The notes: generated by a model not told the origin, from the letters alone. A stretch of DNA of 41,681 bases from an uncultured Bacteroidota bacterium (GCA_913009685.1 CAJVXP010000020.1:1-41681); one strand, 5' to 3'; counted from the first letter of the stretch, positions 24,446 through 33,270 are shown. Program-made: numbers and translations.

Positions 24446-25223
24446 GATATTTCTTTAAAATCTGTTGACTAAAAATCTGATAAATTTCTTTCAAATCGTC
24501 CATGTTTTCAAGCATTTCCAAATGTTTCGCAATGGTGGACCGGTCGCCGCGCCTTGCCGGGCCGGTCTGTGCTTCCGTAGCGGGAAGTTTCTCTATTTTT
24601 GCCACGGTTTCCCGGATAAGCGGCAGCAGCATTCCCATACCAAGCCCGTTTTCTTTCAAAAACTCATCTGCCTCAGCATAAAGGTGGTTGGTAAAATTGT
24701 TCACCAACACAGCAGCAAGATGCAATTTCATACGTTGCTCCAAATCAAGTATATACACAAATTTACTTAATTTCTGAGTTAGTTCACGAAGAGCATCAAA
24801 AACCGTTTCAGATGAAGCTTCAAGGCAGAATGGGACCTGCGAAATGTCCATCTCCCTGTTTTTGGAAAAAGTCTGGAACGGATAAAAAACGCCATAATGT
24901 TCAAACCGGTCTAAGGTTTCCATTGCCGTAATACCCGAAGTATGACAAACTACACCGCCAACCTGAGGCATTTGTTCCGCCACCGAAGCAATTTTTTCAT
25001 CCTGAACCGTTAGCAGGTATAAATCAGCTTGTGTATACATCGCCGAACAGGTATTTATGGCTTCGGCATCCACCTTCGCAGCCAACTCACGGGCGTGACG
25101 AATATCAGACGAACAAACCTGCAAAATTCTCAGACCTTCCTGCCGGAAAGCCTTTGCCAAATGTCCGGCTACATTGCCCGAACCGGCGAAAACAACCGTT
25201 TGAAGATGAAAATTCCGGCTCAT
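24438..25223 (-). CDS. Rossmann-fold/DUF2520 domain protein
   Basis: The product (261 residues from the ATG at 25221-25223) starts with a nucleotide-binding beta-alpha unit VVFAGSGNVAGHLAKAF (GxGxxxxHL) typical of the F420/NADP oxidoreductase-like N-domain. The C-terminal helical DUF2520 domain includes VCHTSGITAMETL, YPFQTFS, LAAVLVNNFTNHLYAEADEFL and GPARRGDRSTIAKHLEML. It resembles ketopantoate/pyrroline-carboxylate reductase-like dehydrogenases, but the substrate is not known. A start three codons earlier (25232) is possible. It is coupled to the KdsC-like gene by an 8-base overlap and diverges from the aminotransferase gene. Confidence 0.85.
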   Translation of the reverse strand: MSRNFHLQTVVFAGSGNVAGHLAKAFRQEGLRILQVCSSDIRHARELAAKVDAEAINTCSAMYTQADLYLLTVQDEKIASVAEQMPQVGGVVCHTSGITAMETLDRFEHYGVFYPFQTFSKNREMDISQVPFCLEASSETVFDALRELTQKLSKFVYILDLEQRMKLHLAAVLVNNFTNHLYAEADEFLKENGLGMGMLLPLIRETVAKIEKLPATEAQTGPARRGDRSTIAKHLEMLENMDDLKEIYQIFSQQILKKYHE

Positions 25224-25374
25224 ATAAAACAACTTTGGAATAACAATTGAATGTTTTTACAAAATAACAACTTATTTTCCATTCATAAAAGCAGAAAAGG
25301 AAAGCGCTCTTTCGACTTTGTTTGCAAAGGATTATCAAACGACTTCCACATCCTGATTATTTTAACAGAATTCC

Positions 25375-25382
25375 TATATTTG
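25375..25382 (+). promoter_or_regulatory. -7 element of the aminotransferase-hldA-menG operon
   Basis: TATATTTG is a full match to TAnnTTTG and is followed by CGCATC, a common start-site context. It lies 23 bases before the GTG at 25406 and downstream of the first in-frame ATG at 25322, which argues against that ATG as the start. Confidence 0.6.
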
Positions 25383-25405
25383 CGCATCTAAAAAAAACAG
25401 ACACA

Positions 25406-26614
25406 GTGAACAAAAATATCATATCACAGAAGCTTCAAAATCTTTCTGAATCTGCAACATTGGAAATGACGCGACGTAGCCGCGAATTGAAAGCCCGGGG
25501 TAATGACATTATTAATTTAAGCATTGGAGAACCTGATTTTGACACGCCCGATCCTGTAAAAGAAGCAGCAAAAGAGGCCATCGATAATAACATTACACAT
25601 TATCCGCCGGTGGCAGGCTTTAAAGTGCTACAGGAGGCCATTGCCGAAAAGCTGAAAAGAGATAACGATCTGGATTTTTCGCCGGAGCAAATTGTTGTAT
25701 CAAATGGCGCCAAGCAGTCACTGGCGAATATTTTTATCAGCATCCTGAACCCTGGCGATGAGGTAATTATTGCTGCTCCTTACTGGGTTTCTTATGCAGA
25801 CATCATCAAACTTGCCGGAGGAAAAGTTGTCGCACTGCAAACACATATTGAAGACCATTTCAAACTAAAACCGGAGAAATTAGAAGCAGCTATCAACAGT
25901 AAGACCAAAGCGTTTCTGTTTAACTCACCATCCAATCCTACAGGGATGGTTTATTCTGCCAAAGAAATGGCCGGCTTAGTCGATGTCTTGAAAAAATACC
26001 CCGAAATGCTGGTAGTTTCCGATGAAATTTATGAACATATCAACTATTCCGGCAAACACGTGAGCATTGCTTCGTTTTCTGAGATCAAAGAACAGACCGT
26101 TGTAGTAAATGGTGTTTCAAAATGTTACGCCATGACAGGATGGCGCATTGGTTACATGGCCGGCCCCCGGTTTCTGGCAAAAGCCTGTACAAAATTACAA
26201 GGGCAATACACTTCCGGTCCGGGAACCATTTCGCAGATGGCAGCTTTAAAGGCCATGAAGAACCCACCGCAGGATTCAGAATACATCAACGAAATGGTCT
26301 CTGCTTTTAAAAACCGCCGCGACCTGCTCGTTAAGGAAATGAAAGAAATTCCGGGGATTAAAACTTACGTCCCGGAAGGTGCTTTTTATCTGTTTCCCGA
26401 TGTAAGCAGCTATTTTGGAAAATCGGATGGCGAAACGATTATCAGTAACAGTACGGATTTGAGTCTTTATCTTTTAAACAAAGCCCATGTGGCGGTAGTT
26501 ACCGGCGAAGCTTTTGGTAACCCGTGTTGTATTCGTATCTCCTACGCTACCTCCAGCAACCTGCTCGAAGAAGCCATGAAGCGTATTAAAGCTGCCCTTA
26601 AAAATTTAAAATAG
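25406..26614 (+). CDS. aspC: PLP-dependent aminotransferase, probable aspartate aminotransferase (class I)
   Basis: From the GTG at 25406 the product has 402 residues and begins VNKNIISQKLQNLSESATLE. It is a fold-type I aminotransferase: SIGEPDFDTPDPV near residue 37, NGAKQSL, FNSPSNPTGMVYS, SDEIYEHINY, and the PLP lysine K239 in VSKCYAMTGWRIGYMAG. The conserved arginine for the substrate carboxylate is in CCIRISYATS near the C-terminus. Length and motifs fit the AspC Ib family. The frame is open to an ATG at 25322, but that lies upstream of the promoter. hldA follows after 6 bp. It needs PLP, whose synthesis gene pdxH is decayed elsewhere in this window. Confidence 0.9.
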   Translation: MNKNIISQKLQNLSESATLEMTRRSRELKARGNDIINLSIGEPDFDTPDPVKEAAKEAIDNNITHYPPVAGFKVLQEAIAEKLKRDNDLDFSPEQIVVSNGAKQSLANIFISILNPGDEVIIAAPYWVSYADIIKLAGGKVVALQTHIEDHFKLKPEKLEAAINSKTKAFLFNSPSNPTGMVYSAKEMAGLVDVLKKYPEMLVVSDEIYEHINYSGKHVSIASFSEIKEQTVVVNGVSKCYAMTGWRIGYMAGPRFLAKACTKLQGQYTSGPGTISQMAALKAMKNPPQDSEYINEMVSAFKNRRDLLVKEMKEIPGIKTYVPEGAFYLFPDVSSYFGKSDGETIISNSTDLSLYLLNKAHVAVVTGEAFGNPCCIRISYATSSNLLEEAMKRIKAALKNLK

Positions 26615-26620
26615 ATAAAA

Positions 26621-27646
26621 ATGACTTTGACAACCGACAGGCTTCCGCAAATATTTAAAGCCTTCAACACCAAAAAGGTATTGATTATCGGCGATGTGAT
26701 GCTTGATGCCTATATCTGGGGAAAAGTCGAGCGTATCTCACCCGAAGCGCCGGTGCCCGTGGTAACGGTGGAAAAACGGGAAGAACGCCTCGGGGGTGCT
26801 GCCAACGTGGGGATGAACATCCGTTCGCTTGGCGCCACACCTGTCATGTGCTCTGTCATTGGCGCCGACCCCAAAGGGGAAACCCTCAGGGCGCTGATGC
26901 TTAACTCGGGCTTAAATGATGCAGGCATTATCGAAAGTCCTCACCGGATCACCACGACCAAATTTCGTGTTTTTGGCAACAACACTCAAATGCTGCGCGT
27001 GGATGAAGAGACTTCTCAACCGCTGGAGAAAGCAGTGTTCCACGAACTGTGCAGCCGCATTGATAAAATTCTGAAAACAGAAGACATTCATGTAATTATC
27101 TTTCAGGACTATGACAAAGGAGTTATCACTCCCGAACTGATTGATTTTGTTACTGATATGGCAGATGAAATGGATATTCCGGTAGCCGTTGATCCCAAAA
27201 AACGCAATTTTCTTGCCTACAGAAACTCTACTTTGGTTAAGCCCAACTTATTGGAAATGAAAGAAGGACTTGATTTGGCCGAACTCCCTTCCGACAAGGC
27301 AAGTCTCCGAAAAGCAGCACAACAGTTATCAGAAAAGCTAAACGCCACCATGATATTGAATACGCTTTCCGAAAACGGTATTTTTATCTTTTGGAAAGAG
27401 AATAATGAAACAAAAGCCGAATTGCTTCCGGCATATCGCCGCAACATTGCCGACGTTTCAGGTGCCGGAGACACGGTAATCAGTGTGGCCTCACTGTGCC
27501 TTGCTTCGAAACTGGGAGCAATAGAGCTGGCATTGCTATCCAATATTGCCGGGGGGCTTGTATGTGAGGAAGCCGGCGTAATACCCGTCAACAAAGAAAA
27601 ATTTATGGCCGAAGCCATACGCATTTTGAATAGCCGGAACCTGTAA
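26621..27646 (+). CDS. hldA: D-glycero-beta-D-manno-heptose-7-phosphate kinase (HldE kinase domain only)
   Basis: This 341-residue PfkB-family kinase has VLIIGDVMLDAYIWGKVERI and SPEAPVPVV at the N-terminus, the sugar-binding GGAANVGMNI, and the catalytic SGAGDTVISV near residue 280 with the general-base Asp. It phosphorylates heptose 7-phosphate at C1 for ADP-heptose synthesis. E. coli HldE has 477 residues including an adenylyltransferase domain, which is missing here, so a separate hldC gene is expected elsewhere. It is 6 bp after the aminotransferase and overlaps menG by one base (TAATG). Confidence 0.9.
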   Translation: MTLTTDRLPQIFKAFNTKKVLIIGDVMLDAYIWGKVERISPEAPVPVVTVEKREERLGGAANVGMNIRSLGATPVMCSVIGADPKGETLRALMLNSGLNDAGIIESPHRITTTKFRVFGNNTQMLRVDEETSQPLEKAVFHELCSRIDKILKTEDIHVIIFQDYDKGVITPELIDFVTDMADEMDIPVAVDPKKRNFLAYRNSTLVKPNLLEMKEGLDLAELPSDKASLRKAAQQLSEKLNATMILNTLSENGIFIFWKENNETKAELLPAYRRNIADVSGAGDTVISVASLCLASKLGAIELALLSNIAGGLVCEEAGVIPVNKEKFMAEAIRILNSRNL

Positions 27647-28353
27647 TGACACAGAAAACACACGCAAAAAAAGAGATGGTGCAAAACATGTTTAACAACA
27701 TTGCACCCAAATACGACCTGCTGAATCACCTGCTCTCGGCCGGTATTGACAAGGGCTGGCGGAGAAAAGTCAGGAAAGCGCTTGCCGCAGATCATCCCGA
27801 AATTATTCTGGACGTTGCCACCGGCACCGGTGACCTCGCCATAGAGCTGGCCAGACTGCCCGTCAGGAAGATTATCGGTATAGACATTGCCGAGGATATG
27901 TTGGAGATTGGGAAGAAGAAAATCGTCAAAAGAGGCCTTGAGCAGATTATTACGCTTGAACCCGGTGATTCGGAAGCTATTCGGTACGAGGACAATTATT
28001 TTGATGCCATAACTGTTGCTTTTGGCGTACGCAACTACGAAGATCTCGAAAAAGGGCTCAGCGAAATGCATCGTGTGCTGAAACCCGGGAAAAAAACAGC
28101 CATTCTGGAATTCTCCAGGCCGGCCTCTTTCCCAATGAAAAATATCTACCAATTCTATTTTAATTATATCCTGCCCGGCGTTGGCCGCATGGTTTCAAAA
28201 GACCAGTCAGCTTACACTTATCTGCCGCAATCGGTAGCCCGTTTTCCGGAAAACAAAGAATTTATGGATGTGCTGCGGAAAGTCGGATTTAAAAACCCCC
28301 GGCAAAACCGGCTGTCCTTTGGCATTGCCACCCTCTATCTGGCTGAGAAATAA
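27646..28353 (+). CDS. menG: Demethylmenaquinone methyltransferase (UbiE/MenG)
   Basis: This 235-residue class I SAM methyltransferase has the UbiE/MenG signatures MFNNIAPKYDLLNHLLSAG, the SAM-binding DVATGTGDLAIELA, VAFGVRNYEDLEKGL and LEFSRPASFPM, with the family tail LSFGIATLYLAEK. It methylates demethylmenaquinone in the last step of menaquinone synthesis; Bacteroidota make menaquinone rather than ubiquinone, so menG is the better name. The ATG shares one base with the hldA stop. The product would supply the quinone reduced by the complex I encoded at 965-11231. Confidence 0.94.
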   Translation: MTQKTHAKKEMVQNMFNNIAPKYDLLNHLLSAGIDKGWRRKVRKALAADHPEIILDVATGTGDLAIELARLPVRKIIGIDIAEDMLEIGKKKIVKRGLEQIITLEPGDSEAIRYEDNYFDAITVAFGVRNYEDLEKGLSEMHRVLKPGKKTAILEFSRPASFPMKNIYQFYFNYILPGVGRMVSKDQSAYTYLPQSVARFPENKEFMDVLRKVGFKNPRQNRLSFGIATLYLAEK

Positions 28354-28440
28354 TTTGCCAGGCAAAATCATGGAATTTAACCCGCACAAATACTATAAAA
28401 ACAAACCAAACGTTATAAACATTAAGAAATTCTGACTGCA

Positions 28441-29226
28441 TTGAAAAAACAGGCCATACTTGCTTTCATTTTTGTTTTTGCCCTTTCCTTTGTTCATGAT
28501 AGCGCTCAGGCGCAAGGTGAGGTTCTTAACCTTCAGGGATACAACAAACAGCCCTATCATTTTGGTTTTATTCTGGGAATGAATACCATGAACTTTTCGG
28601 TAAAGCCGATTGATAACGTGGGACAACACAAATGGAGCAAGGATCAGGTGCCCGACCTGCCCAATGCGGATTTTTATCGTGTTCTTGCGGTAACAGCTTC
28701 GGCCTCTCCCGGTTTTTCAGTAGGAATACTGGGCAACCTGCGTTTGATGAAATTTCTTGACTTGCGGTTTATCCCCACACTCTCTTTTGGCAGCCGGACA
28801 CTTAACTACAGCATTCTGGCAACCGGGATGGTTGGGGCACATGTGGATGTAGGTTCGGCATTTGTGGTTCATAAAAAAGTTAGCTCTATCTATCTCACCT
28901 TTCCCCTGCTATTGAAATACCGCTCCTGGCGCAAAGGCAATTATGGCGCTTATTTTATCGGGGGTATTAACTATGCTATTGACCTGGCAGCAATAAAAAA
29001 GACAAAACGAGGGACTGTGCCCGGAGCAATAAAACTAAGCCCACATGATGTAAGTATTGAAATCGGCGCTGGTTTTGATTTTTATAACACTTATTTTAAA
29101 CTCGGCATTGAAGCCAAAATGATTTACGGATTGAAAAATCTTATGGTTGACGACAAGACCATTTATTCGGAAAGCATCAACCAACTTCATTCCAAAATTT
29201 TTATGCTTTCATTCACTTTTGAATAA
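28441..29226 (+). CDS. porT: PorT-family outer-membrane beta-barrel protein (type IX secretion)
   Basis: This 261-residue protein has a signal peptide (MKKQAILAFIFVFALSF then AQAQ) and a short beta barrel with alternating strands: YHFGFILGMNTMNFSV, PGFSVGILGNLRLMKFLDL, RFIPTLSFGSRTLNY, VSSIYLTFPLLLKY, IEIGAGFDFYNTYFKLGIEAKM. PorT belongs to the type IX secretion machinery of Bacteroidota and is often next to ubiE/menG, as here (87-bp gap). The start looks like TTG at 28441, since no ATG lies between the upstream gene and the signal peptide in frame. Generic outer-membrane barrel (OMP_b-brl_2) is the fallback call. Confidence 0.85.
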   Translation: MKKQAILAFIFVFALSFVHDSAQAQGEVLNLQGYNKQPYHFGFILGMNTMNFSVKPIDNVGQHKWSKDQVPDLPNADFYRVLAVTASASPGFSVGILGNLRLMKFLDLRFIPTLSFGSRTLNYSILATGMVGAHVDVGSAFVVHKKVSSIYLTFPLLLKYRSWRKGNYGAYFIGGINYAIDLAAIKKTKRGTVPGAIKLSPHDVSIEIGAGFDFYNTYFKLGIEAKMIYGLKNLMVDDKTIYSESINQLHSKIFMLSFTFE

Positions 29227-29234
29227 GAATTACC

Positions 29235-29939
29235 ATGACAAGTAAAAATACCAGCCCCCACCAAGAGCTGTTTAAAGAAATCATTGAAAAATCTTCCATG
29301 AAGCAGGAAGTTTTCAAAGCCACACAGGAAGCTTTCGGGCTTTTCAAAACTGTTTCGGAGCAAATGACCGACGAATATGTCAAAACAGCCAAAAAGCTCA
29401 AAGTCGTACACGATGTTCCCATGGAGATGGAAGAACACGGGACTTTTGAGTTTTCGCTGAAATTCGGTGGTGATATTCTGTTTTTCCTCATGCACTCCAA
29501 CATTTTTGAAATCCCGCGCGACCACAATGTCATGCGCAGCACTTACATCAAAGAAGACAAAGAGCGCTCCTATTGCGGCATTATCCATATTTATAATTTT
29601 CTGAAAGATTCGTTTAAATACGACCGTAAGAACGACCTGGGCTATCTTATCGGGAGGGTGCTCATCAACAAAGAGCAGCACTATTTTATCGAAGGCAAAA
29701 GCGAGCTTGGCTTTTTGTATAAGAATTTCAGAAACAGCAGGATAACACCTGAATCAGTGGATAAAATCATCACGGCCACCATTCGTTACACCATTGGTTT
29801 TGACTTGTTAACACCGCCTTACGACCAGGTAAAACTCGTTAGTGTGGATGAGATGAAAAACACCTTGGATAACATGGCTTTCAAAACCGGTAAAAGACTT
29901 GGATTTAAGTTTTACCCTGACCAGAATGGAGAAGATTAG
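29235..29939 (+). CDS. Conserved hypothetical protein downstream of porT
   Basis: This 234-residue soluble protein lacks a signal peptide and membrane helix. The N-terminal 70 residues are helical and charged (HQELFKEIIEKSS, KTVSEQMTDEYVKTAKKL). The rest is mixed, with FEFSLKFGGDILFFLMHSN, GYLIGRVLINKEQHYFIEGK and a helical C-terminus. I do not recognise the fold or any catalytic motif. It begins 8 bp after porT and precedes a tRNA gene, so it is likely the last gene of the aminotransferase-menG-porT group. No strong terminator follows. Confidence 0.72.
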   Translation: MTSKNTSPHQELFKEIIEKSSMKQEVFKATQEAFGLFKTVSEQMTDEYVKTAKKLKVVHDVPMEMEEHGTFEFSLKFGGDILFFLMHSNIFEIPRDHNVMRSTYIKEDKERSYCGIIHIYNFLKDSFKYDRKNDLGYLIGRVLINKEQHYFIEGKSELGFLYKNFRNSRITPESVDKIITATIRYTIGFDLLTPPYDQVKLVSVDEMKNTLDNMAFKTGKRLGFKFYPDQNGED

Positions 29940-29967
29940 AAAATTTCAAAATTTTTTCAAAAAACAT

Positions 29968-29996
29968 TTTGAGGAATAGAAATTTTACTATTTTTG
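29968..29996 (+). promoter_or_regulatory. tRNA-Glu promoter
   Basis: TTTG at 29968-29971, a 17-base spacer and TATTTTTG at 29989-29996 match the Bacteroidota -33/-7 consensus, ending 20 bases before the tRNA. Confidence 0.75.
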
Positions 29997-30015
29997 CACC
30001 TCCAAAATGACCAAT

Positions 30016-30089
30016 GGTCCGTTCGTCTAGCCAGGTCAGGACGCCAGGTTTTCATCCTGGTAACACGGGTTCAAATCCCGTACGGACTA
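30016..30089 (+). tRNA. tRNA-Glu (anticodon TTC)
   Basis: A complete cloverleaf is visible. The acceptor stem GGTCCGT (30016-30022) pairs with ACGGACT (30082-30088), with a terminal G-T pair and discriminator A. The anticodon stem CCAGG/CCTGG encloses the loop TTTTCAT with anticodon TTC. The T arm ACGGG TTCAAAT CCCGT is perfect. The 3' CCA is not encoded. The length is 74 bases. It has its own promoter and terminator. Confidence 0.97.
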
Positions 30090-30097
30090 CTATAAGC

Positions 30098-30133
30098 AAA
30101 GAGGTTTAATCGCAGATTAAACCTCTTTTTTGT
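30098..30133 (+). terminator. Terminator after tRNA-Glu
   Basis: AAAGAGGTTTAAT (30098-30110) pairs with ATTAAACCTCTTT (30116-30128) around a 5-base loop, a perfect 13-bp stem, followed by a T run. Confidence 0.92.
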
Positions 30134-30345
30134 TTATGTACTTACTTATCATTCAATCTACAGAGGCACTCGAAACATTTGCGTGCCAGAACTATGACAA
30201 AACAGACAGTAATTTCCTATTTTGGGAATTTATTCCGGATTTGGGAAAAATCATTTGAAAAACCATTCAACACCTTCAAAACCATCTTATTTCAATATTC
30301 TGAACCGAAGTAAATTATCACAATAAACACTTTTTTTAAGGTTAC
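30134..30345. other. Intergenic A/T-rich region with a small hairpin
   Basis: No convincing gene is present between the tRNA terminator and the sigma-54-like promoter. There is one small hairpin (30211-30217 with 30224-30230, one G-T pair) and a direct repeat of TTTGGGAA just downstream. Activators of sigma-54 normally bind 80-200 bp upstream of such promoters, so an activator site could lie here, but I cannot define one. Confidence 0.45.
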
Positions 30346-30361
30346 CGGCATAAACATTGCA
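30346..30361 (+). promoter_or_regulatory. Sigma-54 (-24/-12) promoter for the LruC lipoprotein gene
   Basis: CGGCATAAACATTGCA fits TGGCAC-N5-TTGCA with GG (30347-30348) and GC (30359-30360) separated by exactly 10 bases. Transcription would start near 30372, giving a leader of about 77 bases. No equally good TTTG/TAnnTTTG promoter is seen before this gene. Confidence 0.6.
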
Positions 30362-30448
30362 AATAATTTTAAGGATAATCAGAAACTTATTAAAAATATA
30401 TTTACTTTTATAGCTATGAATTTTTTCTCTGCTGAAAAATAAAATATT

Positions 30449-32890
30449 ATGAAAGCACTAAAATTTCCGGGGCTGTTCCTTTTGGGGCTATTGATAATGG
30501 CCAGCTGTAATAGACCGAAACCCAATGGAAATGGTGCGGTCAAAAGCATGGAAGACCTCGTTGTAAGCAATAATTTCAACTGGAAAACAACAAAAACAAT
30601 TGTTGTGAACGTTAAAACGCCCGTTGATGAGAGCAACCAGCTAATCAAAATCTATTCGGTTGATAACAAAGATTTACTTTACACAGGCTATGCCGATCCG
30701 ACAACAGGTATGATTACCGCAAAAGTAACCGTACCGACGAGCTATAACATGGTAAAACTGGAATATGGCCCCGGCAACAGATACAAACCGGTTGTTGTAG
30801 GTATTGGGAATGATTTGGCTTATAATTACAATAATTTCAAAGAGGCAGCAGTAGCTTCCTGCGATTTGAGTGGATTTCTCACCTATTCGCAAGGCGGATG
30901 GCATGCCAAAGCTCGCGGAAACAATCCGGGAACCATCAGAGACACTCATTTTGCAAAAGTCTTTCCCCACGGCCTCGTTATCGGAGACCCGAATCATTTC
31001 ACCATAACCCTGACCAGTTCAAAAGCTGCCAAGAACTTTTTACCCGGTGGAGGCAGGTCCAAAGTTTTAAATACAAGCTATAAAAATCCCGTTAGCCGCC
31101 GGAAAGTTGCAGGCAACTGGGGCGGACAAATTGCTGCAGCTATGCTGAATGTTGCCTTTGACGCCAAAGGATTTCTTGGAAACAACAGCCTCAAGCTGGG
31201 TGATTTGGTCTTTAAAAGCGGTACTTTTGAAGATATGAGTATCAACGCTTTCCTTGCTATAGCCAACAAAGCAATCGGAGGTGGCGGTCTGAGCGGTTAT
31301 AAATTACAACAAATTGCCAATGCCGTTGAGCTGATTAACCTTAATTTTAACAGAGGCGCCAACCTTGGATATTTCACCTGTCCCCCCACAGGCGGAACAA
31401 ATGTATGTGGCTGTAAAAAAGGAATGCAGACATTTACCATGAAATACAACGGGACTACTTCTGCTCTCATTGAAGTAAAAGAAAGAAAACATAACAAGGT
31501 GATTTACAGCGGCACGGTCAGTTCGGGAGGAACTTTTACCTTTCACGGCTCCGGAAGCAATAATAAAATGGACATAAACATTGATTTTTATGTCAATGGC
31601 AGCAAAAACACTTCAATACACACCAGTTGTTCCGTCAACCTTTACAAGGGCGATGTGTATGGCGATTTTACTATCGTGGATGGCACCAGCAGAAACGGAA
31701 TACATTTGTGTAAGCAGCCTGTAAATACCTGCGGCTGTGAAAACCAGATGTATTCGTTAACCATGCGCTTCGATGGAAGCAGCACATCCGAAATAAAAGT
31801 TAAAGAGAAAAAGCACCATAAAATAATCTATTGTGGTATTGTAACCCCCGGCAGTCAGATAAGTTTTACCGGGTCAGGACGTGATGGTAAAATATACAGA
31901 ACTATTTATTTTTATAAAGATGGGGTTAGAAATGCCACCATGAGCACAAAATGCAGTGATAAAATAAAAGTGGGTGACAAGTACGGGGATTTTACCGTGA
32001 TGGCAGGTACCAGCAAAGGCAACAAACCATTATGTAAGGGAAATGTTACGCCCCCGCCCGGAGGCTCAACAACCGATTACACAGGAACATTGGCTTATGA
32101 AGATTTGTGGCCTTACAAAGGGGATTATGACTTCAATGATTTGGTTATCAATTACGATTTTAGCATCACCAAAGATGCGCAGGAAAATGTACAAAATATC
32201 ACAGCTACCTTTATCGTTTACGCTTTCGGCGCTTCTTTTCACAACGGTTTCGGCTTCCAGTTCCCAAATGTGGCGCCAAACCGGATTAAGAGTGTAACCG
32301 GCTACAACATTGCCCCCAACAGCATCTTCTCGCTTACCACCAACGGCCTTGAGAAAAAGCAGTCTAAAGCTACGGTAATTGTTTACGACGACAGTTGGCG
32401 GTTGATGCCGTATCCCGGCAAAGGTATTGGTGTCAATACGGAAATGGATGCGCCCTTTGTTACACCGGACACCATTGTCATGCATATAACATTCTACGAC
32501 AACGGCACTTTTGCCCCGGGGGGAGCGGTTCAATACAACACGCTCGATATCGGAAACTTTAATCCGTTTATTGTTGTAAACCAACAAAGAGGTGTGGAAG
32601 TTCATCTGCCCAACCATGCCCCGACAGATCTGGTAGACAAAGATTTGCTGGGAACCGGAGACGATAACAGTATTCCGGCTGAAGGAAGATTTTACAAAAC
32701 AAAGAAAAACCTTCCCTGGGCAATAAACATTCCGCAAGTTTTTGTATGGCCTATTGAAAAACAAGACATCACGCAGGCTTACAACAACTTTGCCGAATGG
32801 GCAGAAAGCGATGGTGATATCTTTCCCGACTGGTATGAAGACAAGGCGGGCTACCGGAACAATAGTTTGCTATACACCAAACAACAATAA
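30449..32890 (+). CDS. LruC-domain surface lipoprotein with tandem Cys-containing modules
   Basis: The 813-residue protein starts with a lipoprotein signal peptide (LLGLLIMASC, lipid-modified Cys20). Residues 36-125 form a beta-rich N-terminal domain. Residues 135-311 match a domain common in secreted Bacteroidota proteins (TYSQGGWHAKARGNNPG, FTITLTSSKAAKNFLPGGG, ANLGYFTCP). Two modules of about 108 residues follow at 320-427 and 428-530, each starting CGC and ending YGDFT(I/V)xxGTS, with conserved Cys near 394/502 and 421/529. A PPPGG linker leads to the C-terminal LruC/DUF4842 domain (about 545-790: EDLWPYKGDYDFNDLVINYD). It is probably surface-exposed; adhesion or matrix function is inference. 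A sigma-54-like promoter precedes it. Confidence 0.88.
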   Translation: MKALKFPGLFLLGLLIMASCNRPKPNGNGAVKSMEDLVVSNNFNWKTTKTIVVNVKTPVDESNQLIKIYSVDNKDLLYTGYADPTTGMITAKVTVPTSYNMVKLEYGPGNRYKPVVVGIGNDLAYNYNNFKEAAVASCDLSGFLTYSQGGWHAKARGNNPGTIRDTHFAKVFPHGLVIGDPNHFTITLTSSKAAKNFLPGGGRSKVLNTSYKNPVSRRKVAGNWGGQIAAAMLNVAFDAKGFLGNNSLKLGDLVFKSGTFEDMSINAFLAIANKAIGGGGLSGYKLQQIANAVELINLNFNRGANLGYFTCPPTGGTNVCGCKKGMQTFTMKYNGTTSALIEVKERKHNKVIYSGTVSSGGTFTFHGSGSNNKMDINIDFYVNGSKNTSIHTSCSVNLYKGDVYGDFTIVDGTSRNGIHLCKQPVNTCGCENQMYSLTMRFDGSSTSEIKVKEKKHHKIIYCGIVTPGSQISFTGSGRDGKIYRTIYFYKDGVRNATMSTKCSDKIKVGDKYGDFTVMAGTSKGNKPLCKGNVTPPPGGSTTDYTGTLAYEDLWPYKGDYDFNDLVINYDFSITKDAQENVQNITATFIVYAFGASFHNGFGFQFPNVAPNRIKSVTGYNIAPNSIFSLTTNGLEKKQSKATVIVYDDSWRLMPYPGKGIGVNTEMDAPFVTPDTIVMHITFYDNGTFAPGGAVQYNTLDIGNFNPFIVVNQQRGVEVHLPNHAPTDLVDKDLLGTGDDNSIPAEGRFYKTKKNLPWAINIPQVFVWPIEKQDITQAYNNFAEWAESDGDIFPDWYEDKAGYRNNSLLYTKQQ

Positions 32891-32917
32891 AAATTACCTT
32901 CCTGCCTGAAAAAATCG

Positions 32918-32925
32918 TATCTTTG
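32918..32925 (+). promoter_or_regulatory. -7 element before the mutL operon
   Basis: TATCTTTG is a full TAnnTTTG match 19 bases before the ATG at 32944. It overlaps an earlier in-frame start at 32923, which is therefore unlikely to be used. Confidence 0.55.
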
Positions 32926-32943
32926 CAGACTAAAGATATCGAC

Positions 32944-33258
32944 ATGCGTTTAGTTTTTTTTAGAACCCCAAAGGCCAAGAAGTTCAGTTACCAGCCCCGC
33001 CATTACGATGCTAAAAAAGAGGAATGGGAGCGCCGCAAAGCAGAACTGGGCTACGACTCTGAACTAAGTAAGGAAGAGCAGATACGGTTAAAAATGTCGA
33101 GCCGGTGGCTTAGGAATACCGATACCTCCAGCAGAAGATCAACACGTTTACTCACCTATTTTATCTATACGGTTTTTATCCTCGGCAGCATCTACGTGAT
33201 TCTTTTTACCAACCTTATTGAGAATCTTCTGGCAATGTTTGGTTTGGTATCCAAATAA
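32944..33258 (+). CDS. Small membrane-anchored protein upstream of mutL
   Basis: This 104-residue protein starts MRLVFFRTPKAKKFSYQPRHYDAKKEEW, has a charged helical N-terminal two-thirds and one C-terminal hydrophobic helix (LLTYFIYTVFILGSIYVILF, about 72-91). The FxTPKxxxFxYxPR(H/Y)YD start is familiar from Bacteroidota genes placed just before mutL, but no function is known to me. It is 12 bp upstream of mutL in the same direction. The tail-anchored topology would put the charged part in the cytoplasm. Confidence 0.8.
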   Translation: MRLVFFRTPKAKKFSYQPRHYDAKKEEWERRKAELGYDSELSKEEQIRLKMSSRWLRNTDTSSRRSTRLLTYFIYTVFILGSIYVILFTNLIENLLAMFGLVSK

Positions 33259-33270
33259 GCATTTCAGGCT

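Noticed and set aside
25322-25405. Upstream ATG start for the aminotransferase (430 residues)
   Set aside because: A consensus -7 element at 25375-25382 lies downstream of it and the extra 28 residues do not match the family N-terminus.
27217-28152. Long minus-strand open frame (311 codons) across hldA and menG
   Set aside because: It is antisense to two genes with clear family motifs, and its translation is compositionally odd with no recognisable domain.
30016-30130. tRNA-Glu as an integration site (attachment site of a mobile island)
   Set aside because: No integrase gene and no direct repeat of the tRNA 3' end are present in the window.
30163-30183. AGGCACTCGAAACATTTGCG as a sigma-54 promoter
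   Set aside because: GG and GC are separated by about 14 bases instead of 10, so the spacing is wrong.
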